Part shown: in pieces, positions 4,835-12,084 of the stretch
How positions within the stretch are numbered: position 1 is the stretch's first letter
Layout: every line of letters starts with the position of its first letter
Position numbers and translations under genes: made by a program
Notes under the pieces: model-generated
Database searches by the model: none
The model's input: only the letters and a program-made list of their open reading frames with translations
What the model was told of the DNA's origin: nothing
Assembly: GCA_030690925.1 (NCBI GenBank)
Contig: JAUYFO010000081.1
Span: 1-13,246, forward strand
Source of the DNA: Candidatus Moraniibacteriota bacterium
Lineage (GTDB): Bacteria > Patescibacteriota > Minisyncoccia > Moranbacterales > UBA1568
DNA length: 13,246 bases
Reading direction: 5' to 3'

Positions 4835-6331
4835 TTATTTGATCCTTTGAAACAACGGCTCTATTTTTTTTTCTTTCAGGGCTGTCCTTATTTCAGTTGC
4901 CGTATTAGGCATAAAAGGATCAAGTAAGCGAGAGATTACATATAGCCTTTCCAGTAGTTCTGCCATTACTTTCCGAAACTTCTCTGGATCATTTTTTATC
5001 AACTCCCAGGGTTTTTCCTTATCAACTTTTTTGTTAGCAGCGTCAATATCTTCCTCTTTGTCGCCCGTCATACCAACTTTTGCTCTATTTATGTTCTGCC
5101 AAACAGACATCAAGGCAGAACTGAAGTTATAGTCCTCAAAAGCAGCATTATAAAACACCCTCGTTCCTAGTGCTACATTTGATACAAATTCTTTTTCAGT
5201 CTGTTTAAAATCAGGCCAGTTTTCTAGGTGAGAAGCAAGCTTTATCACACGACTGACCAAATTACCCAGACCATTAGCCAGATCAGCGTTGTACTTTTCC
5301 GTCATACGCTCCATGGTCAGGTCCACGTCTTCACCAAAGGTCCCGGCACTCATAAGAAGGTAGCGTGTCCCATCCACCCCGAAGCGTGCGGTCATGTCAC
5401 TGAGGGCGATGACGTTGCCCAGTGTCTTACTCATCTTCTTGCCACCAGACAAAATATGACCATGAGTAAAGAGCACTTTCTGGGTAGGAATACCCAGATG
5501 TATCAGGATGGCTGGCCAAATTGTGGCGTGCACTCGCAGAATGTCCTTACCGATAAACTGTACGTCCGCTGGCCATGGTGCCGGTACCGTCTCCTTGTTA
5601 CCATCCCAGCCCAAGACCGTCAGGTAGTTCAAAAAAGCGTCCACCCACACGTAGGTGGTATGAGTTGCATCAAATGGCAGCGGAATCCCCCACTTCACGT
5701 TCTGACGTGAAATAGAAATATCCTGAAGCACTTCCCCCTGCAAAAACGACAGTATCTCTTTTTTATATTTTTCCGGCGTCACCTGGAGTGCGTCGGTCTT
5801 GATACGCTGTATCAGCCCTTGCTGCAACACCGTCATCTTCATGAGGTAGGTAGCCTCTTTCATGTGTTCTGGCACGCGGTTGTGGTCCGGGCATTTACCA
5901 TCGACGAGATCATCGACTGTTTGGAACTGCTCGCAACCGGTACAGTACAGCCCTTCATAAAATCCCTGATAGATGATGCCGCGATCGTAGAGATCCTGGA
6001 GCACCCTCTGCACCGCCCGCTTGTGGGCCGGATCCGTAGTGCGGATGAATTTCGTGTGGCTGATGTTGAGTTCCTGCCACAGTGCCTGAAACTCCGCAGC
6101 CACTTCATCGACAAAGGCCTGGGGCTCTTTGTGTTCCTCTTCGGCCTTCTTGGCTATCTTGGCCCCGTGCTCATCGGTCCCGGTAGAAAAAAATACTTCT
6201 TCGCCCGCCAAGCGTTTGAAGCGTGCCAAACAATCCGCGGCCACAGTGGTATAGGCATGACCCAGGTGCGGGCTGCCGTTCACATAGTAGATCGGCGTTG
6301 TGATAAAAAATGGTTTCTTAGTCGTGGTCAT
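4835..6331 (-). CDS. metG: Methionyl-tRNA synthetase
   Basis: 498 residues. It charges tRNA-Met with methionine using ATP, in the cytoplasm, for initiation and elongation. Class I signatures are clear: HLGH at 22-25 (the HIGH box) and KMSKT at 299-303 (the KMSKS loop, with Thr for the last Ser). The knuckle has one zinc-site set, Cys130/Cys133 and Cys147/His150 (CTGC...CPDH). VWVDAFLNYL (228-237) and the anticodon-binding helical domain (about 360-498) follow. The C-terminal EMAP-like tRNA-binding domain of longer bacterial enzymes is absent, so this is the short form. The start MTTTKKPFFITTPIYYVN fits the family. It lies 21 bases after the Nudix gene. Its 3' end abuts the terminator of the convergent island. 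Confidence 0.97.
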   Translation of the reverse strand: MTTTKKPFFITTPIYYVNGSPHLGHAYTTVAADCLARFKRLAGEEVFFSTGTDEHGAKIAKKAEEEHKEPQAFVDEVAAEFQALWQELNISHTKFIRTTDPAHKRAVQRVLQDLYDRGIIYQGFYEGLYCTGCEQFQTVDDLVDGKCPDHNRVPEHMKEATYLMKMTVLQQGLIQRIKTDALQVTPEKYKKEILSFLQGEVLQDISISRQNVKWGIPLPFDATHTTYVWVDAFLNYLTVLGWDGNKETVPAPWPADVQFIGKDILRVHATIWPAILIHLGIPTQKVLFTHGHILSGGKKMSKTLGNVIALSDMTARFGVDGTRYLLMSAGTFGEDVDLTMERMTEKYNADLANGLGNLVSRVIKLASHLENWPDFKQTEKEFVSNVALGTRVFYNAAFEDYNFSSALMSVWQNINRAKVGMTGDKEEDIDAANKKVDKEKPWELIKNDPEKFRKVMAELLERLYVISRLLDPFMPNTATEIRTALKEKKIEPLFQRIK

Positions 6332-6352
6332 ATCTGATAGGAGTAATGCTCG

Positions 6353-6784
6353 TTATTCTTTCGCGGGAGCCTCATACTTTTTAGCATATTCCGCGATTTC
6401 TTGATAGAGCGAGGGGATAGATGGCAAGTCCTGAAAATCGGCGGCTGCCACCCAGCGGTACTCACTGTGTTCCGGAGAAAGAACAACGGATGTTTCATCG
6501 GTACCCTCGGGCAAATCGCACAAGAAGGTGATGCCCACTTTGAACTCACCGGTGTCCTTGCGAAAAGTAAAAATGTTGATGGAGTCGCCAACGATAACGT
6601 CCAATCCGGTTTCTTCCTTGATTTCTCGCTCTAGGGCTTTCTGGGGAGCCTCTTCCTGATCCACACCACCGCCCGGGGTCTCCCAGACCCCTGGTTTGTG
6701 GTCATCGCCAACACTTCTTTGCACCACCAAAATCTTACCCTCCTTGTTACGCACGAGGCCCTTCACGGCCAGATACAGCTGCAT
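6353..6784 (-). CDS. Nudix-family hydrolase
   Basis: 143 residues with a complete Nudix box at 39-61: Gly39, Glu45, then REIKEETGL (53-61), fitting GX5EX7REUXEEXGU. The glutamates bind the divalent metals used to hydrolyse nucleoside-diphosphate-linked substrates. The preceding PGVWETPGGG is typical. The full alpha/beta Nudix fold is covered by the length, with no extra domain. The substrate cannot be told from sequence: oxidised dNTPs, Ap4A-like dinucleotides or nucleotide sugars are all possible. It is probably cotranscribed with metG (21-base gap). No Shine-Dalgarno site. It is divergent from the 46-residue plus-strand gene. Confidence 0.93.
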   Translation of the reverse strand: MQLYLAVKGLVRNKEGKILVVQRSVGDDHKPGVWETPGGGVDQEEAPQKALEREIKEETGLDVIVGDSINIFTFRKDTGEFKVGITFLCDLPEGTDETSVVLSPEHSEYRWVAAADFQDLPSIPSLYQEIAEYAKKYEAPAKE

Positions 6785-6811
6785 AGCTATATGTTAAAAA
6801 ATGGCTTATCC

Positions 6812-6841
6812 AAGATATTAATAGTACAGTGGTATTGACAA
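6812..6841 (-). promoter_or_regulatory. Weak candidate promoter of the Nudix-metG unit
   Basis: TTGTCA (6836-6841), 18-base spacer, TATCTT (6812-6817) on the minus strand. The -35 would overlap that of the strong plus-strand promoter, so the two could compete. Only a weak match. Confidence 0.25.
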
Positions 6842-6863
6842 AATCTCTTTTATGGTGTATAAT
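6835..6863 (+). promoter_or_regulatory. Perfect consensus sigma70 promoter of island 2
   Basis: TTGACA (6835-6840), exactly 17 bases, TATAAT (6858-6863): no deviation from consensus. Resembles the island 4 promoter at 11967 well beyond the hexamers (TTGACAAAA start, GTG before the -10). Confidence 0.9.
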
Positions 6864-6869
6864 AGCAAG

Positions 6870-6888
6870 AACAGTACATCGTGCTGTT
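6870..6888 (+). promoter_or_regulatory. Hairpin near the 5' end of the island 2 transcript
   Basis: AACAGTAC, loop ATC, GTGCTGTT: eight pairs with one G-U wobble, then TT. It begins at about the expected start site and could protect the transcript 5' end or act as a weak attenuator. Confidence 0.45.
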
Positions 6889-6921
6889 TTGTCCCAACAA
6901 CCGCAACACAAGGAGACATCC

Positions 6922-7062
6922 ATGCGGAAATTGAATTGGTTTGAACGGCTCATTCGGCGAGCCGCCCTGGTGGCAATCGCCATGGCCGCCGCCAGCCTGT
7001 ACCTGGCAGAGCGTGAGCTCTGCACGGCAGGCGTCAGCAGCTGCTACATCAGCAGCAAATAG
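6922..7062 (+). CDS. Small membrane peptide with two cysteines (46 aa), island 2
   Basis: ATG at 6922 with AAGGAG six bases upstream, behind a perfect promoter. Residues 1-13 are basic and amphipathic (MRKLNWFERLIRR). Residues 14-29 form an alanine-rich hydrophobic segment (AALVAIAMAAASLYLA). The outer tail ERELCTAGVSSCYISSK holds Cys34 and Cys41, spaced so they could form a disulfide or an extracytoplasmic loop. Basic N-terminus then hydrophobic run could also be an uncleaved or cleaved signal peptide releasing a 17-residue peptide. Base composition is richer in G+C than the surrounding spacer. A terminator follows. No family recognised. Confidence 0.65.
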   Translation: MRKLNWFERLIRRAALVAIAMAAASLYLAERELCTAGVSSCYISSK

Positions 7063-7077
7063 CCCCCCTACAACCCC

Positions 7078-7117
7078 GAGCCCGATGCACACTGTGTGTC
7101 GGGCTCTCAACATTTTT
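7078..7117 (+). terminator. Terminator hairpin of island 2
   Basis: GAGCCCGA (7078-7085) pairs with TCGGGCTC (7099-7106), with a smaller CACA/TGTG stem inside. The T-tract (TTTTT, 7113-7117) is six bases away from the stem, so termination may be incomplete and could feed the 48-residue gene. Confidence 0.7.
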
Positions 7118-7226
7118 AAGGCTTCTTCTATTATACTATACGCTATTTTATTCCAAGTTCGAAAATGTTCAGGATTCACAAAACACTAATTATCATGTAT
7201 CCTTCAACACATCGAGTATCGCGCTG

Positions 7227-7246
7227 TTTTTTTTAGTTTTTTTTAG
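7227..7246 (+). repeat. Duplicated T8-AG tract before the 48-residue gene
   Basis: Two consecutive TTTTTTTTAG decamers. The second AG is the start of the AGGAG ribosome site. A U-rich leader of this kind can enhance translation; homopolymers of eight are also prone to slippage. Confidence 0.8.
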
Positions 7247-7256
7247 GAGATCCTCT

Positions 7257-7403
7257 ATGCAGGATACGACAAGGAGCGGGCCTGATAATCCTGGGATCCT
7301 TTTGGTCATCATCATCTCCCTTGCGGTATACACATGGGAAGGACTGCACCAGATTCAAAGGATGATTGATTATGTAACAGGGACCCCTACCCAAAAGGAG
7401 TAG
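7257..7403 (+). CDS. Small single-span membrane protein (48 aa), island 3
   Basis: ATG at 7257 with AGGAG seven bases upstream. Residues 1-13 are polar (MQDTTRSGPDNPG). Residues 14-25 form a hydrophobic segment (ILLVIIISLAVY). The rest, TWEGLHQIQRMIDYVTGTPTQKE, looks amphipathic. I found no convincing promoter of its own in 7107-7256, so it may be read through from the island 2 promoter at 6835. It is followed 17 bases later by a strong terminator that lies inside the end of convergent rsmI. No family recognised. Confidence 0.6.
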   Translation: MQDTTRSGPDNPGILLVIIISLAVYTWEGLHQIQRMIDYVTGTPTQKE

Positions 7404-7418
7404 CTCCGCGCCGCTGCC

Positions 7419-8165
7419 TCAGCTCGCATGCAACGCATGGCGAGCTTTTTTATTGGTCTCCTTTGTTGGCGCCATTTCTTTTGTACCACTATACACTATC
7501 ATCGTAAACTCCCCTTTCATTTTTCCCACTTTACTTTCCAGATATGCTTTCACTTCGCTGACACTGCCACGCACCACTTCTTCAAATATTTTGGTGAGCT
7601 CTCGCCCCAACACCAGGTGTTTCTCTGGGGCCAGCTCCAAAAGCAGCTCCAAATTTTTCACCACTCGGTGCGGTGACTCATAATATATCACCGGTATCGT
7701 ACTTTCGGCAACGCTCTGAAAAAACGTCTGCCGACCCTTCTTGTGCGGTGGAAAACCTTTGAACACAAATTCCCGCATATCGATACCGGCCACACTGACT
7801 ATGGCCCCGAGTGCCGAAGCACCAGGAATGGGGATGATTCTCACTCCTTTTTCGGCAGCCAGCGCTACCAGCACATTGCCCGGATCAGAAATGCCTGGCG
7901 TACCGGCATCGGTGACCAGTGCCATATTTTCCCCCGCTTTCATACGCTCCACGAGCTTCATGGCTTTGTCGTTTTCCGTGTGTTCATGAAACGAAATGAG
8001 TGGCTTCTTGATCTCGAAATGACGGAGCAAATTACCCGTCACCCGGGTGTCTTCCGAAAGCACCACGTCTACTGCCTTCAAAGTCTCGAGGGCGCGCAGC
8101 GTCATATCTCCCAGGTTACCGATAGGAGTGGCGACGATATACAAGATTCCTTTTTTTTCTTCCAT
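7419..8165 (-). CDS. rsmI: 16S rRNA (cytidine-1402-2'-O)-methyltransferase
   Basis: 248 residues of the tetrapyrrole-methylase fold. RsmI methylates the ribose of C1402 in the 30S decoding centre using S-adenosylmethionine. Signatures in order: YIVATPIGNLGDMTLRALE (9-27), SEDTR (37-41), LVTDAGTPGISDPG (83-96), PIPGASA (112-118), YESPHR (162-167), GRELTK (187-192) and KGEFT (217-221). The last 20 or so residues are an unconserved tail, and its final codons (ARHALHAS) coincide with the terminator hairpin of the opposite-strand island. It starts five bases after the AI-2E-type gene stop, as last gene of the glyQS run. No terminator is visible in its own direction, so its transcript may run antisense into islands 3 and 2. 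Confidence 0.95.
   Translation of the reverse strand: MEEKKGILYIVATPIGNLGDMTLRALETLKAVDVVLSEDTRVTGNLLRHFEIKKPLISFHEHTENDKAMKLVERMKAGENMALVTDAGTPGISDPGNVLVALAAEKGVRIIPIPGASALGAIVSVAGIDMREFVFKGFPPHKKGRQTFFQSVAESTIPVIYYESPHRVVKNLELLLELAPEKHLVLGRELTKIFEEVVRGSVSEVKAYLESKVGKMKGEFTMIVYSGTKEMAPTKETNKKARHALHAS
7421..7451 (+). terminator. Terminator of island 3, inside the rsmI 3' end
   Basis: AGCTCGCATGC, loop AAC, GCAT, bulged G, GCGAGCT, then TTTTTT (7446-7451). It functions only in the plus direction; on the minus strand the T-tract precedes the hairpin. Confidence 0.85.
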
Positions 8166-8170
8166 AGAGA

Positions 8171-9202
8171 TTAGGCCTGGCTACTCTTTTTCAAAAGTAA
8201 GTCATCTACAAACACTGAGAGCATCATGGTGATAGGCACGGCCAAAACGATCCCCAACGGGCCGCCGAGTTCCAGCCCGACCAGGATGGCGATGATGAGC
8301 GCCACCGGATTGAGTCCGGCAGAGTGTTTCATCACTTGCGGCGCCACGACATGGGCCTCGACCTGATGAGCGATAACGTAGAATACGAGTGCGGAGAGGC
8401 CAAGTACCGGCGAATAGAGCGCCCCGATGATCACCGCCGGCACGGCGGCCAGAATAGGGCCAATATACGGTAGAATCTCCATCAGTCCCCCGAAAAGGGC
8501 GATGGCCAAGGCATACGGCACGCCCAAAAGCGAGAGTCCGATATAATAGAGCCCGAACGCAATAAGCATGAGGAGCATCTGTCCGAAGAGCCACTGACTA
8601 ACCTTGCCCTGCATACGAGTAGCAACGGAGAGCGCTTGCGCGTGGTACTGCTTGGGAGTAAGGAGGAGAAAAAACTTCTCGATACCCTTTTCCTCAAGCG
8701 ACAAGTAGAGCGCCAGAAAGAAATACCCGATGAAATGAATGAACCCCTGAAAGACGTTAAGCGTAGTCGAAAAGATCTGAGTGAACCACTGGGTGATGTT
8801 CCCCTCAATATTTTGAGAGAACTCATCTGGGCTAAATGTCACGCCAATACTAGTGGCGTAGGTCTGCACCCCACTGATAAAGATGCCCAGACGCTTGGCA
8901 TACTCTGGCCAATTCAAGAGGAACTGCTTAATTTCTGAGAAGAAGAGCGGCAAGAAGACGGCCAACAGTAAAACCCCCGCAGAAAAGAGCAGTGAGTAAG
9001 AAATAATGACCGCCGCTGTCCGTGACAGACCGAGCCGCCGCAAACGCCCAATAGCCGGCACCAGCGCTGCTGCGGTCAGCACCGCGAGAAGCACCACGAT
9101 CACCACATCACGAATCAGGTACACCACATACACCGCCGCAATGATGAGCATCGCCCGGATCAGAACCTTCGTCCCCACTTCAATATGTTCATTCACAGTC
9201 AT
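8171..9202 (-). CDS. AI-2E/PerM (UPF0118) family membrane protein
   Basis: 343 residues, the typical family length. About seven or eight membrane segments: a pair near 15-55, one at about 62-92, then a polar extracytoplasmic region (about 93-150). A segment follows at about 152-172, then the C-terminal block of helices from about 205 on. Family marks are MEILPYIGPILAAVPAVIIG (about 240-259) and GLNPVALIIAILVGLELGGP followed by LGIVLAVPI near the C-terminus. Members have been linked to autoinducer-2 export, Na+/H+ exchange or permease roles; the substrate here cannot be inferred. The gap to the upstream M16 gene is 37 bases with a heptamer repeat, and to rsmI only 5 bases. No Shine-Dalgarno site. 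Confidence 0.9.
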   Translation of the reverse strand: MTVNEHIEVGTKVLIRAMLIIAAVYVVYLIRDVVIVVLLAVLTAAALVPAIGRLRRLGLSRTAAVIISYSLLFSAGVLLLAVFLPLFFSEIKQFLLNWPEYAKRLGIFISGVQTYATSIGVTFSPDEFSQNIEGNITQWFTQIFSTTLNVFQGFIHFIGYFFLALYLSLEEKGIEKFFLLLTPKQYHAQALSVATRMQGKVSQWLFGQMLLMLIAFGLYYIGLSLLGVPYALAIALFGGLMEILPYIGPILAAVPAVIIGALYSPVLGLSALVFYVIAHQVEAHVVAPQVMKHSAGLNPVALIIAILVGLELGGPLGIVLAVPITMMLSVFVDDLLLKKSSQA

Positions 9203-9224
9203 ACTTTGGCAGCTTCTTCGCTTA

Positions 9225-9238
9225 TTAGCTGTTAGCTT
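9225..9238. repeat. Short heptamer duplication (TTAGCTG/TTAGCTT)
   Basis: Two TTAGCTn heptamers in the 37-base gap between the M16 and AI-2E-type genes, next to a TTCCTAGGAA palindrome that overlaps the M16 stop. Possibly a third, very short member of the heptad-array class; too short to be sure. Confidence 0.35.
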
Positions 9239-9239
9239 C

Positions 9240-10511
9240 CTAGGAAAGTTTCAAGAGTTTTTCAAGCTTGGCTTTGTTGGCTTTTGGTCCAATCACGGCC
9301 AGATTCAACTTTTTGTTCTGAAAGATATCCTGGGCCACGCGCAGCACATCCTCGGCTGTCACTGTATCTATCAGCTTGGCTTTTTCTTTGGGTAGCACGA
9401 TTTCCCCACGAATCACCTCCTGTGTCACCAGGTACTCCACCACATCGTCTGAGCCCTCAAGTCCCATAGCCATCTTGCCCTTGATGTATTCTTTGGCTTT
9501 CGTCAATTCTTCCTTCTCCACCTGTTCCACCGAAATTTTCTTATACTCATCGAGAATCACCTGTACCGTCTTTTCCAGATTCTCGTGTTCCACGCCTGCC
9601 TGCGTGGCTAGATAGCCCGCATCATGAAAACTCTCTACCATAGTATGAACGCTATAGGCCAGTCCGCGCCGTTCTCGCACCGCCATAAACAGCCGGCTCG
9701 ACATCCCCCCACCGAGAATCACCGAGAGCACAGATAGAGCGTAACGGTCCTGATGATACATGCTGTAGGCTCGCACGCCGACGATGAGCTGAGTCTGGTC
9801 GGTCTTCTTGTGGGTGAGAGAAAGACCTGGGGTTGATTGTTTGTCGAGCGCCTTCTTAAATACCGGTTTCTTACCCGTACGGATCCCAGCAAAGTGTTTC
9901 TCGATCTCTTTCTTCACCACTTTCGGATCAATCTTGCCAGCCACGCCAATAACCACATTCTCCGCCACGTAGCCGCGATTCAGGTACTTGATAAAATCTT
10001 TCCGCATGAAACGCTTCAGGTTGCTTTTTGGCCCAATAATTTCCCACCCGAGTGGATGATCCCCGTAGAGGTGCAGTTCCCATAAGTCGCCGATATGACG
10101 CATGGGCATGTCTTCATACATATTGAGCTCCTGCATCACCGGCCCACGCTCTCGGTCGATTTCCTCTTGATCAAGTGTGGCGTTAAGAAACAAGTCACTC
10201 ACCACATCAAGTGCTGTCTCCCAGTGATGAGCCTCCACTTTGGCATAGTAGGCGGTGCGATCTTTCCCAGTGTAGGCGTTGTACTCAGCGCCGATAGCAT
10301 CGAGCTCTTTACTGATATCCATAGCCGTCGGGCGCTTCTTGGTCCCCTTGAAAAACATGTGCTCGAGAAAATGGGCCAGGCCGTTTTCTGCTCGTGTTTC
10401 ATAACACGACCCCACTCCGGTCATGACGATTACCGTGGCTGTCCCGGTCTCCTGCATCGGCGCAAGCAGTATCCGCAAACCGTTCTTCAAAGTGTGTTTC
10501 TGGTATTTCAT
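9240..10511 (-). CDS. M16-family zinc metallopeptidase (processing-peptidase-like)
   Basis: 423 residues. The inverted zinc motif HFLEH is at 47-51 (His47, Glu50 catalytic base, His51), and the third ligand Glu128 in PVMQELNMYED follows exactly 76 residues after His51, as the family pattern HxxEHx76E requires. The C-terminal half keeps RLFMAVRERRGLAYSVH (273-289), which helps bind substrate. The length equals one two-domain M16B-type chain, so it may work as a homodimer or with a second subunit outside the window. No signal peptide, so a cytoplasmic role is inferred. Substrates are unknown; related enzymes process peptides or precursor proteins. Second gene of the glyQS run. The ATG lacks a Shine-Dalgarno site. 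Confidence 0.95.
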   Translation of the reverse strand: MKYQKHTLKNGLRILLAPMQETGTATVIVMTGVGSCYETRAENGLAHFLEHMFFKGTKKRPTAMDISKELDAIGAEYNAYTGKDRTAYYAKVEAHHWETALDVVSDLFLNATLDQEEIDRERGPVMQELNMYEDMPMRHIGDLWELHLYGDHPLGWEIIGPKSNLKRFMRKDFIKYLNRGYVAENVVIGVAGKIDPKVVKKEIEKHFAGIRTGKKPVFKKALDKQSTPGLSLTHKKTDQTQLIVGVRAYSMYHQDRYALSVLSVILGGGMSSRLFMAVRERRGLAYSVHTMVESFHDAGYLATQAGVEHENLEKTVQVILDEYKKISVEQVEKEELTKAKEYIKGKMAMGLEGSDDVVEYLVTQEVIRGEIVLPKEKAKLIDTVTAEDVLRVAQDIFQNKKLNLAVIGPKANKAKLEKLLKLS

Positions 10512-10518
10512 ATCAGGC

Positions 10519-10543
10519 AGGGTTTAGGTCTCAGGGTTTAGAA
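10519..10543 (-). repeat. Heptad-array repeat, family II, between glyQS and the M16 gene
   Basis: Plus strand AGGGTTTAGGTCTCAGGGTTTAGAA: two GGGTTTAG cores 14 bases apart. Compared without gaps to the copy in tatD (3873-3893 against 10522-10542), 16 of 21 bases agree. It fills most of the 35-base gap between the genes. Confidence 0.55.
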
Positions 10544-10546
10544 TGC

Positions 10547-11959
10547 TTAGTTAAAATACTTTTGTAGATAAACTGACAACTCCTCAATCTTGACGCGCTC
10601 TTGCTGCATGGTATCGCGGTCGCGGACGGTCACCGTATTTTCCAGTGTCTTGTCTTCACCCTGGCCGATAGTGTCGAAATCGACCGTCACGCAGTACGGT
10701 GTGCCGATTTCATCCTGGCGGCGGTAGCGCTTGCCCACATTGCCGTTGTCATCAAACTCACACATCATGTTTCCCTTGAGACTATCAAAGACTTCCTTGG
10801 CCTTGGCCACCAGTTCCGGTTTGTTTTTCATCAATGGAAACACGGCCACCTTCACGGGTGCTAACTTTTTCGGCAGTTTCAACACGACCCGCGTGTCGCC
10901 ACCCTCCAATGCCTCTTCTGTATAGGCCTCAGTCAGAAAAGCCAGAAACATCCGTCCCACTCCCACCGATGACTCGATGATATGCGGTATGTACTTCTCG
11001 TTGGTTATTGGGTCTAGGTAGTCCAGAGCGACACCGGAAAACTTGGCATGCTGGGTCAGATCATAATCCCCTCGCGCGTGGACTCCTTCCAACTCCTTAA
11101 ACCCAAAGGGAAACTGGTATTCGATATCGTACGCTTCCTTGGCATAAAACACCAAGTTCTCATGCTTGTGCCAGCGCAAGTGCTCTGCTTTCATTCCCAT
11201 ATCGAGATAGAACTGGAAGCGGTAAGCACGCAGTTTCTCATACTCGTCCATCTCAGCCTCGGGCCGAGTGAAATACTGCATCTCCATCTGCTCAAATTCC
11301 CGCGTCCGAAAAATAAACTGGCGAGCGGTAATTTCGTTACGAAACGCTTTTCCGATCTGAGCAATGCCAAAAGGCATCTTCACCCGCACCGAGTCCAGCA
11401 CGTTTTTGTAATTGACATAAATCCCCTGGCAGGTCTCGCCGCGCAGGTATACCGGATTTTCTCCCAAGTTACCCGTAAAGTTCCCCAGGTTTGATTGCAC
11501 CAACAGATTAAAGCTTTTTGCTTCCGTAAAATTCTTCTTGCCACACTTCGGACAAACTATTCTTTCTTTGTTTAGAGAAAAAAGTTGATTGATGGCCGTT
11601 TCACTCATCTTTTCGTCAGCCGCAACCACTGCCTCTTCGAGCAGATGATCCACCCGCACCCGCGTGTGACATTCTTTGCACTCTGCCAATGGGTCAGAAA
11701 ATCCCCCCACATGTCCCGAGGCTTCCCACACTTTGGGATGCATAAAAATCGCGGCATCCAATCCGACAATATCTTCCCGCAACTGCACCATGTACTTCCA
11801 CCACGCTTCACGGATATTTTTGGCCAGCTCCACACCATAGGGGCCGAAGTCATAGACTGCGGCAAAACCACCATAGATTTCGGACGAAGGAAACACAAAG
11901 CCACGCCGTTTGCACAGTGACACTATTTTTTCCATTAATTCATTTTTTTCTGCGGCCAT
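10547..11959 (-). CDS. glyQS: Glycyl-tRNA synthetase, single-chain alpha2 type
   Basis: 470 residues. It charges tRNA-Gly with glycine. This is the class II homodimeric type found in archaea, eukaryotes and some bacteria, not the bacterial alpha2beta2 GlyQ/GlyS pair. Seen in order: FVFPSSEIYGGFAAVYDFGPYG (21-42); a probable zinc site of Cys94/Cys97 and Cys136/Cys139 (CKEC...CPKC); motif 2, GKAFRNEI followed by FRTREFEQMEMQ (203-228); motif 3, ESSVGVGRMFLAF (329-341) with Arg336; and the anticodon-binding domain from about 365 to the end. Start at 11959 is plausible, though Met9 is an alternative; neither has a Shine-Dalgarno site. First gene of the run glyQS-M16-AI-2E-rsmI, divergent from island 4. 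Confidence 0.96.
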   Translation of the reverse strand: MAAEKNELMEKIVSLCKRRGFVFPSSEIYGGFAAVYDFGPYGVELAKNIREAWWKYMVQLREDIVGLDAAIFMHPKVWEASGHVGGFSDPLAECKECHTRVRVDHLLEEAVVAADEKMSETAINQLFSLNKERIVCPKCGKKNFTEAKSFNLLVQSNLGNFTGNLGENPVYLRGETCQGIYVNYKNVLDSVRVKMPFGIAQIGKAFRNEITARQFIFRTREFEQMEMQYFTRPEAEMDEYEKLRAYRFQFYLDMGMKAEHLRWHKHENLVFYAKEAYDIEYQFPFGFKELEGVHARGDYDLTQHAKFSGVALDYLDPITNEKYIPHIIESSVGVGRMFLAFLTEAYTEEALEGGDTRVVLKLPKKLAPVKVAVFPLMKNKPELVAKAKEVFDSLKGNMMCEFDDNGNVGKRYRRQDEIGTPYCVTVDFDTIGQGEDKTLENTVTVRDRDTMQQERVKIEELSVYLQKYFN

Positions 11960-11966
11960 AATAGTC

Positions 11967-11995
11967 TTGACAAAAAGGCTTATTTTGTGTATATT
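11967..11995 (+). promoter_or_regulatory. Near-perfect sigma70 promoter of island 4
   Basis: TTGACA (11967-11972), 17 bases, TATATT (11990-11995; one mismatch). It sits only 8 bases from the glyQS start codon. The leader (about 82 bases) carries two small hairpins, GGTTG-TTTTA-CAACT-like at about 12000-12016 and ACAGG-CAAAGA-CCTGT at about 12023-12038. Confidence 0.88.
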
Positions 11996-12017
11996 ACTAA
12001 GGTTGTTTTACAACTTC

Positions 12018-12046
12018 AGTCTACAGGCAAAGACCTGTTTGTTCAA
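12018..12046 (-). promoter_or_regulatory. Weak candidate promoter of the glyQS unit
   Basis: TTGAAC (12041-12046), 17 bases, TAGACT (12018-12023) on the minus strand, 4 of 6 matches each. It would give a leader of about 50 bases overlapping the plus-strand promoter. Confidence 0.3.
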
Positions 12047-12084
12047 CCCGGGGAACCTAATAACCCCATACCAAAGGAGTCCGC

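Noticed and set aside
9237..9246. TTCCTAGGAA palindrome at the M16 stop beside the TTAGCTn heptamers, a possible third array-plus-hairpin case
   Set aside because: Ten-base palindromes are expected by chance about a dozen times in a window this size, and the heptamer array is only two units.
3873..10543. Telomere-like TTTAGGG repeats
   Set aside because: Only a few degenerate units, internal to genes and operons; no evidence of a replicon end.
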